In this document: positions 55,400-64,000 of the stretch, piece by piece | Numbering within the stretch: the first letter of the stretch is position 1 | How the letters are laid out: each line of letters opens with the position of its first letter | Program-made: the position numbers and the translations under genes | Notes under the pieces: model-generated | Databases searched by the model: none | Seen by the model: only the letters and a program-made list of their open reading frames with translations | What the model was told of the DNA's origin: nothing | From: Tridacna crocea | Lineage: Eukaryota > Mollusca > Bivalvia > Cardiida > Cardiidae | Assembly: GCA_943736015.1 (NCBI GenBank) | Contig: OX031062.1 | Coordinates: 29,361,462-29,425,461 of the forward strand | DNA: 64,000 bases | Direction of reading: 5' to 3'

Positions 55400-58340
55400 A
55401 TGTGTGATTTTGATCTCCAACCTCTATCTCATTTAATCAACCATTCATCAGTTTTCCATGAACGTAGAGCGATAAAATTTTACATACAAATTCAAATTGA
55501 AACATTGTTGGAATACAAGTAAAGTAATTCAACCCTTCATTCCACATTAACTCGTACATGTATGTACGTGTATCTGCACTTGAACAAAGCGGGAGTTACT
55601 TACTTTGTTCGGTATATATTCAAATATGAGACATCTAGAGTCAGAAACTACTGAACAAAATTAAATTGGAGAAAAAACAAATGCATACTTTAACAGGGTA
55701 CCCATGATTACAAGTAATTAGTTAGGTCTGCATGTTTAACGAAACCACCCTAAGGATTGGCAACCAGCATTTTCTCCTTTTCCCATGACTATATGTTTGC
55801 TGTCCTTTCAAAAAAAAAAAAACACGTCATTTGAAGTGTTAAATTTCTTCTACAAATGCTTTTATAATACACGAGTCAAACAAATTTAGATGGGTTGCCG
55901 TTTAAAATATTGTTATAGGAAGTAAATGCATAGAACAGCTTCTTCTGTTACACAAAAGGCAGATATTATATATGTTGCTCGATTAATCTTCCCCTGTTAT
56001 GACTGTAGGAATATATGTATTCTACAGTAAATTTTCTTTGATTATAAAGAAGGCGTAGAATAGTATGAGGTGTTGTATAATAGCGATATACTGTGTAAGC
56101 CGTGTTGTAGACTTAATCCAAAGTTACAAGGAAACGAACAGTCAAAAAAGTAGCTATCGGTCAATTCACTGGAACTATACCTACGAAGAGATGGGTGTTT
56201 ATCCTTTTTTTTTTTAAGGAGAGATCTAAGCTCATTGAGACTTGCATTTGTTTTGCAACCTAGCATGTATGATTTGAAATTTCCTTTTGCCAGAAAAAGT
56301 AAAGCCTCCATATTGTAGGTTTTCTGCATATATAAAGAGTGGCATAATTCTGCGTTAATGATTTTAATTAAGATTCATCCTATCATTTTCTGCGACTGGC
56401 AAAAGTGAATAGATGCTTTTTTTCTTTAATATGAATTCATAAGATATTGGTGCATAATCTTGAAGATGTTTCGTATTAAAGCTGGACAGCTCCATTTACC
56501 GATATAAATCGTGGCAAATGAACATTTTTGCCTCATTAAAATGCAGGTTTTCTAGAATAGAAAGTAGGCTTTTTTTTTTGTTATCCTCAAGGGAGAGCAA
56601 ATTTGTAAGGAGTACACAGTTGTCTGTACGAGTTATCTAGCTTAGTAAATGCAAAATATAATTCTCATTTAGTTTTTTTTTTTTAGATTTGTCATCCTTT
56701 ACCGTTAGGTTTAGTTTGGTAAGCTACCTTCCCTACAATTTAGATGTTCAGACTAGGTGCACGATAGAGACCCAAAGCCTTTTATTTTATTCATCTTCCT
56801 AGAAATATGCCGGTACGCATATTGCTTACAACAACAAATAATAATAAATTATATCTACTTTAAGTATAAAAATGATTCTCAGTTTCAGTGACAGAAAAAT
56901 ATACAGCAAAAAATTCAAATTAAATTACATTTCTGCTCCAAATTCTAGGCACATTAGCCCCTGTTTTAAGGCGTTCATTTTTTTACGTTGATGTAAGCGA
57001 TATCTATCATAACAATGAATAATGGCCGTTCAGCTGATAATCTAGGTAATTTCCTAAAGAACTGAAAGTATTGATGTTTGTTACTGTATTTGAAATTAAC
57101 GTTAAAACACACTTGCTCTCGAGAATACCAACTTTATCGTCTTAGGAGGTTTAACATATCAAGACGTGCATGCATATTTTGTCATTTAGACTGTCAAAAA
57201 TGTAAAAGCTTGAGTTCTAAATCTAAATCAATATTGTTCAACGCACTTGACAAAGATTCTGCCTAATCTGGTGCATTTACTCGCATTATATACGTTGCAT
57301 ACTGAAGGGATTTCAGTCATATATGTGCCATTTATTCTTAACCTCTATAAACCCAATCACCCGACGGGACATAACAGGCATTTCTCTTAAGTTCTTTACT
57401 AAACTTGGTCAAACTGAAAGTGTCGGCATCAAGCAAGGCATCTAAATCAGAGTGATGATAATTGGCTTAGGAAGGTAGACAGTATCGTGGGATAAGGAAA
57501 GATGCTGGTTTATGTACCAGAAAACTATCTCTGTAGACATAATGTTCACGTCTTAATACCTTTGTGGACATCCTTTCTTAGGGTCTCCCTAAAAAGCGTC
57601 TACAAGTGTATACAAGGGTCTACAAGTGTCTAGCAGACTTTAAAAACATGGAAATTTTAAATAGTATGATTATGATTGATTTAATTCGAATTCTATCACA
57701 ACTGCCATAAATTTTGATGATTTTAAGGGTATTTTATTTGGTTCTTTACACCACCAAACCATTGGCCCATGTGCGTAAGATTTACTAAGAACCGTAACCA
57801 TTCTACATGTATTTTCTAATGAAAAAGAAAAGAGAAAGGTTTTATCTAGATATAGAACTTGGTAAATGCCTCTTGGCCTGTAGAAGTTCAAGCATGTTGT
57901 ATGGGTGTTTTATGTGGATATTGTATAAAGTAATGGCACACACAAGAATTATCACGCCTGTTTGTTGGCTATAGGATAGTGGTTTCCGCCAAACATTTTA
58001 CAATGTATGTCAGATTAGTACATGTACATATAATATTCTTTGATCAGCAGTCCACATGATAAAATCATCATATTTTCAGAACTTTTTTTTCCAACCCCAG
58101 GTTGAGGATGACAAAAGATGCAAGGTCAGCTTAAAGACAGGTTACTAGTAGAGTTGTGTTAGAGCTTACAAAGGTAAGAATACATATCGTTAAATGTCAT
58201 GTTGAACTGTTTGTCACCCACAAAGTTTATAGTCTAGCAAATTCAAGGCCTGGAATGAAAGAGTTAACAACCAATTCAGTATTGACCATTTCTTACTTTT
58301 ACTAATCAGAATGGCTTTTAATAACATTGTGGAGAAAAGA
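55400..58340. other. Repeat-poor stretch with no recognised gene
   Basis: AT-rich. Only traces of family A (around 55757-55795 and 57480-57530) and a short CTACAAGTGT repeat near 57600 were seen. Confidence 0.55.
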
Positions 58341-58344
58341 GGCT

Positions 58345-58580
58345 TTAACTCATTACCACACAACCCCTGCTTTTGACGACTCTGAGAAAGAAGCCTGTAG
58401 AAAACATTATGGGAAAAGGAGAAAATGCTGGTAACCAGCATTTTCTACTTTTCCCACAGTGTTTTCTACTCTTCACAAAACAAATTTCAAATTCTCAGTG
58501 ACTTTAATTTTGTCGTCTGCAAATGCTTTCGATTTGGATTTTGTTGTTTGGAAAAATATTGTCGTATAGTAATGAGTTAA
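58345..58580 (+). mobile_element. Family A element
   Basis: Complete; abuts the LINE tail on its right. Confidence 0.9.
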
Positions 58581-58582
58581 AG

Positions 58583-59134
58583 GTGACCCTTCAGATTTTG
58601 GGACGAAAATTTTACAACATAGCAAAAAAATCATCCTTATACTCCAAAAGCCTTTTAATTTGCGTTCATAAAACTCCAGTAGTCGAAAACCATCTGACAA
58701 CATGAGAAATTAGAGATTTACTACGACCCAGGTTGACACCAACGGGAGATACGTTCTATTTTTAGATGATAAATTCTCTCATTCACATACAGGAATACAC
58801 AGACAAAGTTTCAAACATAGCGTCAAAAGGAAACATTATGGAAAATATGCTTGTTATGTCATGGAATTTAAGTGTTATTAGTCACATGGCAGTCACTTGA
58901 CATTCCCACAATGCTGTATTGATTTTTGGCGCGAAATCTAAAAATACCTTAAGGGACTACATAGCCTTTTTAGGGAACACCATCAAAAACTTTCTTTTGC
59001 ATAATTTTATGAGTCTTAATCATTGATGATTTGTATTATTTTTTCATATAAATTTCAGTGATATATCTATATTTTTTAATTTGGTGAGATGTAAAAATTC
59101 TAAATACCCACCTTTAAACATAAAGTTGGTTATA
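58583..59134 (-). mobile_element. Non-LTR retrotransposon 3' end
   Basis: Reverse complement of the stretch at 28664-29195: it shares the KGGYLEF coding end and the untranslated tail with the GGGACGAAAATTTTAC block. It is cut by the mariner element at its left (upstream) side. Beyond the mariner, the text near 60480-60520 only loosely resembles the missing upstream part. Confidence 0.7.
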
Positions 59135-60472
59135 CGAGGGACACTTTTTAAGTTCGTAGAGTAGGGCGGTCTTTTTAAAACCGCTTGAAATATCAAAATT
59201 TTATTTATCTAAGACCTTTGAAATATGCCCCATCTGCCTCCACACACATTTTACACCGATCTACCCATTTCCGGAACGCCACCCAGTAGTCCTCTTTAGG
59301 TATATGTTGCAGACACTGGTAGACCGCACTGCCTATACCACAACGGGATTCAAAACGGTGCCCTGCCAGCATTTCCTTTAGTCTTGGGAACAACCAAAAG
59401 TCACAGGGGGACAGGTCAGGCCTGCATAGGTGATGATCTAAGACATTGAGCCCAGATTCTTTCAGATATTCCTGTACCGTAGCGGATTTTTGGGCCAGTG
59501 CATTATCATGGAGTAATTTGATGCTGCGGACACCAGTGCGCGGTCTGGGTTTCTGATAGAAATCAACAAGTTGAGTAAGAACATGTTCTCTGTAAAACTT
59601 TCCAGTAACAGAACTACCTTTCGGGACTGGAATTTGAAAGACTGCACCTTTCGAATCAAAGAATATCGCATACAACATGCGATTTGATGTTTTGCAACAG
59701 CGCGCAATGACAGGTCTGTCGCCCTCAGATGAAACCCAAACCTTATTTTTAGCCTTAGAATCAGGTTGACAATGATAGATCCAGGTTTCATCACCTGTAA
59801 CTATCTCTTCCAAACGACGTGGGTCACATTTATCATATTTTTCTATAACTTGCGATGTATGTCTAACCCGACTTTGTTTCTGCTTGTCAGTGAGCAAATG
59901 GGGCACCCAGCGCGCGCAGATCTTACGTAACCCAAGTCGTTCACGTAAGATCTTCAAAACACTTGACGAGTGAATGCCACTTAATTCTTCTATCTCTTGC
60001 ACGGCATAACATGCGTCTTTTTCAATTAACATTTTCACAGTAGCAGCGTTCTTTTCCGTCAAAACAGAAACCGGCCTACACACCAGAGGGTCATTTTCAA
60101 TTGACTCACTACCATCATTAAAAGGACGTACCCACTTGCAAACTGTAGCATATTTTAAAGCACCATTCCCATAAACTTTTTGCAAATCAGCATGAATTTC
60201 TGTCGGCTGAAACCCGAGCTGTGCTCGAATCTTACAAATACCCTCTGTTCAGAGATTTTTCCATCCATTTTGAAAGCAATATTTTACTATAGTGTATAAA
60301 ACCACGTGTTGAAAATACCCAGCGCAGCGCACACATGGACCTCGTGCACCGCATACCGTGACACCGTTCAAGAGAGGAATGATTACGCAAGTTCTGTGTA
60401 AAAAATCGTGCAACTTCATAATCACGTTAAAAAGTTATAGGCTTACTCTACAAACTTAAAAAGTGTCTCTCG
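59135..60472 (-). mobile_element. Mariner (DD34D) transposon, nearly complete
   Basis: A 1338-bp element bounded by 29-bp inverted repeats that differ at two positions (CGAGGGACACTTTTTAAGTT and CGAGAGACACTTTTTAAGTT ends) and flanked on both sides by TA, the target duplication of the Tc1/mariner superfamily. It sits inside the 3' tail of a non-LTR retrotransposon copy, so it is the younger insertion. Confidence 0.95.
59205..60268 (-). pseudogene. Mariner transposase with N-terminal frameshift
   Basis: A 326-codon open frame carries the full mariner signature: WVPHLLTDKQK, TGDETWIYH, LHDNA and PDLSPCDFWLFP. Counted from its first codon, the catalytic aspartates are at 132, 227 and 262, with 34 residues between the last two, i.e. 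DD34D. The expected ATG (MDGKISEQR) is present about 40 codons upstream but in another frame. A one-base shift falls just after EQR, where the text continues as ICKIRAQLGFQPTEIHADL. No ATG opens the long frame. The copy is otherwise free of stops, so it is recently inactivated, or the shift is a sequencing error. Confidence 0.85.
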
Positions 60473-60904
60473 TAAAATGTCTTTTTTGTAGCTTTAATGA
60501 TCGGAGTAGACTAAGATCAAATTGCAGAAAACCTGCACTGGCACTGATATCAGTAGGCATTGACAAAAGTGCCTTTATTTGAAACAATACTGTACTTTTA
60601 TCTTTTATTTCAAACGGACTAATTTAGACCATTTTACAGAGCCCTCAAAACATGTTTCTTATAGAAACATATCTGCGACTCTGGGGCATAAGAGGGTTTG
60701 ATGAATCTTGATGATGCATTATATCAAGGAAGTCATCACATGATTATCGATCCTGATATCCTTTTCGTCAATCAGATGACTGAATTATGGTGTAGAGTGA
60801 TCCTTTGATATGCAGGAACTTGACCAATAGGAAAAAGAGTCAACCCAGGTGACTCTTTTGAGACTGCATTGGCTCACCTGGGTCAATATGCTTTCCAGAT
60901 GCAT

Positions 60905-61128
60905 ATTTACCAAATGACAAAAATTTTAGACTTGTCCAAATTGAAAGCACTAGCATACAACAAAATAATTATGAAACAAAAATTAAAATTTGTTTGCAGG
61001 AGGATTGAAAACATTGCGGGGAAAGGGGAAAATGCTGGTTACCAGCATTTTCTCCTCTTCCTACAATGCTTTCAAAAGGTTTCTGTCTCGGGGTCATAAA
61101 AGCCTGGGACTGTTTGGTAAAGAGTTAA
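60905..61128 (-). mobile_element. Family A element
   Basis: Left end lacks TTAA; core ATGCTGGTTACCAGCAT intact. Confidence 0.88.
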
Positions 61129-61198
61129 ACCCCCTATTCATCTATCATGACTCGTATGGAAAATGTTTTGTTGGAATAATTCTGATTCTTATATGGCT

Positions 61199-61694
61199 TT
61201 AAGCCATTACCACGCAATCTCTACTTTTGACAACCCCATCCTCGGATACCCCGGGGTCTCCCTATTTGCTACGCTACATCGACCCCTGGGACAATTGACT
61301 AATAAAACCTTGAATCAGCCGCCGAAAATCGATACGAAACGTCATAGCGTACAGTCCATTCGCCCATCACAAAATGATGATGGAACCAATGAAAAGCCAG
61401 CATTCGGCCAGCAGTAAAGCGAGGGAAATTCAATTAATTGTCCCAGGGGTCGATGTAGCGTGGCAAATAGGGAGACCCCGGGGTATCCGAGGATGGACGA
61501 CCCTGAGAAAGAGGCCTTTCGAAAACATTTGTGGGAAAAGGAGAAAATGCTGGTAACAGCATTTTCTCCTTTTCCCACAATGTTTTTCACACATCATAAA
61601 ACAAATTTCAAATTTTCAGTCACTTATATTTTGTTGTCTGCAAATGCTTTCGATTTGGACAAACCTAAAATTTTGTCGTTTGGTAATGAGTTAA
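61199..61694 (+). mobile_element. Family A element split by a palindromic element
   Basis: Parts 61199-61236 and 61496-61694 make a full copy; core centre GCTGGTAACAGC has lost one base. Confidence 0.9.
61237..61495. mobile_element. 259-bp palindromic element in a family A copy
   Basis: Ends CATCCTCGGATACCCCGGGG with ~60-bp inverted arms. Flanked by GACAACCC and GACGACCC, an 8-bp duplication with one difference. The host family A element resumes exactly after it. Confidence 0.85.
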
Positions 61695-61901
61695 CATTTT
61701 TGAATAGAAAACTTTGGGACCTCAGTATGTGAACCGTTCACTCTCATTGGGTACAAAAGAAAAAAAACCTTTTGCAGACTGATGGTATAAATTTGGATAA
61801 ATATTGTCGCAAAAGAAATCTCAATTTAGGGTGGAATTTGACTTGGTAATGAAATGGCTGATTTGCCTCTTCTGAAACCTTTTTCAGACAAGAAATTAGA
61901 T

Positions 61902-62200
61902 TGATTGATTGTATGGTGTTTAACGCCATTAACAACATTATTTCAGCTATATCACAATGGCTAGTGCACCTATCCATGCTTTCCTAGAGTTTCTTTTACC
62001 AGTGCTCAGCCCAATATTCTTTCCAAGCCACTTGTTGATTTCCCACATACCACGGTAACTATCGTGGAAAAATGATCTGGAGTGAGAGAGGAATGACTCC
62101 TGTCTCAATGACTATCATCAATCCTTGGAAAGAAATTGACCGGACCTGGGATTGAACTTACAACTTCATGGTTTCAAGTCCTGTGCGCTACCAACTGGGG
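61902..62200 (-). mobile_element. tRNA-headed SINE, full length
   Basis: The minus strand begins AGTTGGTAGCGCACAGG (A-box region) with B-box GTAAGTTCAATCCC and ends in the GGCGTTAAACACCATAC tail common to this family. Its first ~25 bases are part of the large palindrome next door. Confidence 0.7.
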
Positions 62201-62828
62201 TTGGGGGGGGGGGGGGGGCTTAGCAACATATATGGTTTCAAAAGCTCTCCTCTTTTCTGCTGTAGAACCATGGGATGATGTGTTAACTCTTTCACGGCGG
62301 GGAATCACGTGACATAACAACAACAACAATGACCGTTATTTGAAAAAATTCCCCGACTTCAGGTAAGAAAATCTTCAATAATTCCGTTAATACATGACCG
62401 ATTGAAATTTGGTTTGAAGCAGAGAAGGTTGTTTTTTAAACAACACCTGGTAAAAAAGTTATTGACGAGCAAACAAATTTTTTACCCTGGATAATTTGTT
62501 TGCTCGTCAATAACTTTTTTATCAGGTGTTTTTTAAAAAATCTAACACATCAAGCAAATCCCCGGAGTCCTTCCGCCTTCTCTGCTTCAAACCAAATTCC
62601 AATCGGTCACGTATTAACGGAATTATTGAAGATTTTCTTACCTGAAGTTGGCGAATTTTTTCAAATAACGGTCATTGTTGTTGTTGTTGTGTCACGTGAT
62701 TCCCCGCCGTGAAAGAGTTAACACATCATCCCATGGTTCTACAGCAGAAAAGAGGAGAGCTTTTGAAACCATATATGTTGCTAAGCCCCCCCCCCCCCCC
62801 CAACCCCAGTTGGTAGCGCACAGGACTT
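62176..62828. repeat. 653-bp near-perfect palindrome containing element C
   Basis: Both arms carry the SINE head start, a run of 15-18 G (or C), the AACATATATGGTTTCAAAAG block and then the TTAA-bounded palindrome. Outer arms have equal length; the right inner arm has an extra ~28 bases. Innermost is a GACGAGCAAACAAATT hairpin. Confidence 0.85.
62283..62721. mobile_element. Family C palindromic element, TTAA ends
   Basis: Ends are TTAACTCTTTCACGGCGGGG on both strands, followed by AATCACGTGAC. TTAA at both ends and the CTCTTT start recall families A and B and the piggyBac superfamily. Confidence 0.7.
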
Positions 62829-62841
62829 TGGTAGCGCCGTG

Positions 62842-63060
62842 TCTTTACCACATAATCCCGGCTTTTAACAACTCTGAAAAAGAAGCCTTGGTGAAAGTAT
62901 TGTTGGAAAAGGAGAAAATGCTGGTAACCAGCATTTTCTCCTTTTCCCACAATGCTTTCTACCCTTCCCAAAACATATTTTGATTTATTAGTCAGACATG
63001 TTTTGTCATTTGCAAATGCTTTCAGTTTGGACTGTTCTAAAATTTTGTTGTTTGGTTGAT
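62842..63060 (+). mobile_element. Family A element
   Basis: Follows the large palindrome; lacks the TTAA at both ends but has a full core. Confidence 0.85.
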
Positions 63061-63214
63061 GATTGTAATAGAATCTTATCTCAAATGGCCACGAATGTCA
63101 GATTCTGTTTATCACATAATATTTCACAAAATATAGAGCAGATGCTGCAAAAACATTCATAAATGCACCCGCTGTAATATCCACAAGACCCATTCACTTC
63201 TACGGAATATGTAC

Positions 63215-63330
63215 AAAATGACGTCAAAAATGACATCACATAAATGTGATATCAAGCATGTATACGATGAGAAAATTTGTAATGGGTATATTACAATGAA
63301 AACAAGGGAGGTTATGTGATAAAAGGTGGT
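63215..63330 (+). repeat. Dispersed repeat F, copy 2
   Basis: AAATGACGTCAAAAATGACA, then TATATTACAATGAAAACAAG, parallel to the copy at 5.0 kb. Confidence 0.5.
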
Positions 63331-63594
63331 TATCCGAAGGACAGATAAATAAAAGATTAAGACACTTTTATTTAGTGGGGAAAAAAAACTTATTGCTGTA
63401 ATAAATAAGTAATGTTTTTACACTGTATTTACTTTTCAACAGTAAAAGTATTTGCTGGAAATAATTTACATATGGATCTCTTGCTAGAAGTTAGAACTTG
63501 TCTTTAAATCTTATGCACAGGACAAAATGTAATACCAGTCTAAATGTCAAGCACAGGTATTTGCACTATTATGTCAATGTGGGTCTAGTGGGGA

Positions 63595-63762
63595 TCAAAT
63601 GAAGGAAAAATTGGTCTTCAATGGAGTAGGAAACATTGTGGTTAATGGAAAATACCTTGCTTACCAGTATTTTCACATTTTCCTGCAATGTTTCCCACAA
63701 TGTTTTCAAAAGCTTTCTAGGTCAGGGTCGTTAGAATTCGGGATTGTGTTGGAAAGGGTTAA
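63595..63762 (-). mobile_element. Truncated family A element
   Basis: Core ACCTTGCTTACCAGTAT is eroded and the first end is missing; ends GGGTTAA. Confidence 0.7.
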
Positions 63763-64000
63763 TGATGAAAGATTACCTGTGAAAGAAAATAGGAACAGAA
63801 TTATGCAGAAGAAGATTTGATGTTACATCATTCTGATAAGACAGTAAGTAGATTCTGGTTTGTCAGACAGTTTTGATAGACTGCTTGTTGATAGGAGAAA
63901 AAGTGTCTGACAAGCTATTATGTAGAAAACAAGGAAACCATTGCAGATAGAATTTACAGATCTCATTTTGTTCATTACCAGAGAGATAATAGAAGTTCAG
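63763..64000. other. Right edge, nothing recognised
   Basis: No exon signals or repeat family matched. Confidence 0.5.

Overview
The window is eukaryotic, intron-rich and saturated with DNA transposons and short interspersed elements. No bacterial operons, rRNA or CRISPR arrays were seen. A lophotrochozoan, most likely a bivalve mollusc, is suggested by the fused NitFhit gene (typical of invertebrates), by tRNA-headed SINEs with a TTGGTTGGTTGT-type end, and by pearl-like arrays of ~125-170 bp units next to (GACG)n runs. The phylum is an inference; the species cannot be fixed from this sequence. || Two host genes are clear. ANKRD16 lies on the minus strand at 982-12934: six coding exons splice in phase, and its 3' end is off the left edge. 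NitFhit lies on the plus strand at 31212-50609: ten coding exons encode a nitrilase-like amidase (Glu-Lys-Cys triad) fused to a Fhit hydrolase (HVHVH motif). Its seventh intron carries what looks like a U12-type AT-AC intron. || Inside NitFhit intron 8, on the opposite strand, is a spliced P-element/THAP9-like transposase-derived gene (43076-46476). Other mobile protein-coding remnants are a MULE transposase fragment with its own intron (24.7-25.9 kb), three fragments of a non-LTR retrotransposon RT (22.7-24.4 and 27.7-29.2 kb, plus a 3' tail at 58.6-59.1 kb), a PHD-finger remnant (19.2-19.6 kb), a Tc1-like remnant (52.5-55.4 kb) and a nearly intact mariner with terminal repeats and TA target sites (59135-60472). 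|| The dominant feature is about fifty copies of a ~230-bp element, called family A here. It has TTAA ends and a central near-perfect palindrome of ~62 bp. A sister family (B, three copies) and a giant palindrome (C, 62.3-62.7 kb) share the TTAA-CYCTTT ends. Copies sit in almost every intron and are themselves targets for later insertions: a MULE-like element with a 9-bp duplication, a 259-bp palindromic element with an 8-bp duplication, and a SINE with a 13-bp duplication. Together these give a readable nesting order. || Region by region: 1-13 kb ANKRD16 with nested elements; 13-17 kb repeats with no recognised gene; 17-21 kb two tandem-unit elements; 21-29 kb retroelement and MULE remnants; 31-51 kb NitFhit; 52-56 kb Tc1 remnant broken by other repeats; 56-58 kb nothing recognised; 58-61 kb mariner in a LINE tail; 61-64 kb palindromes and family A copies.
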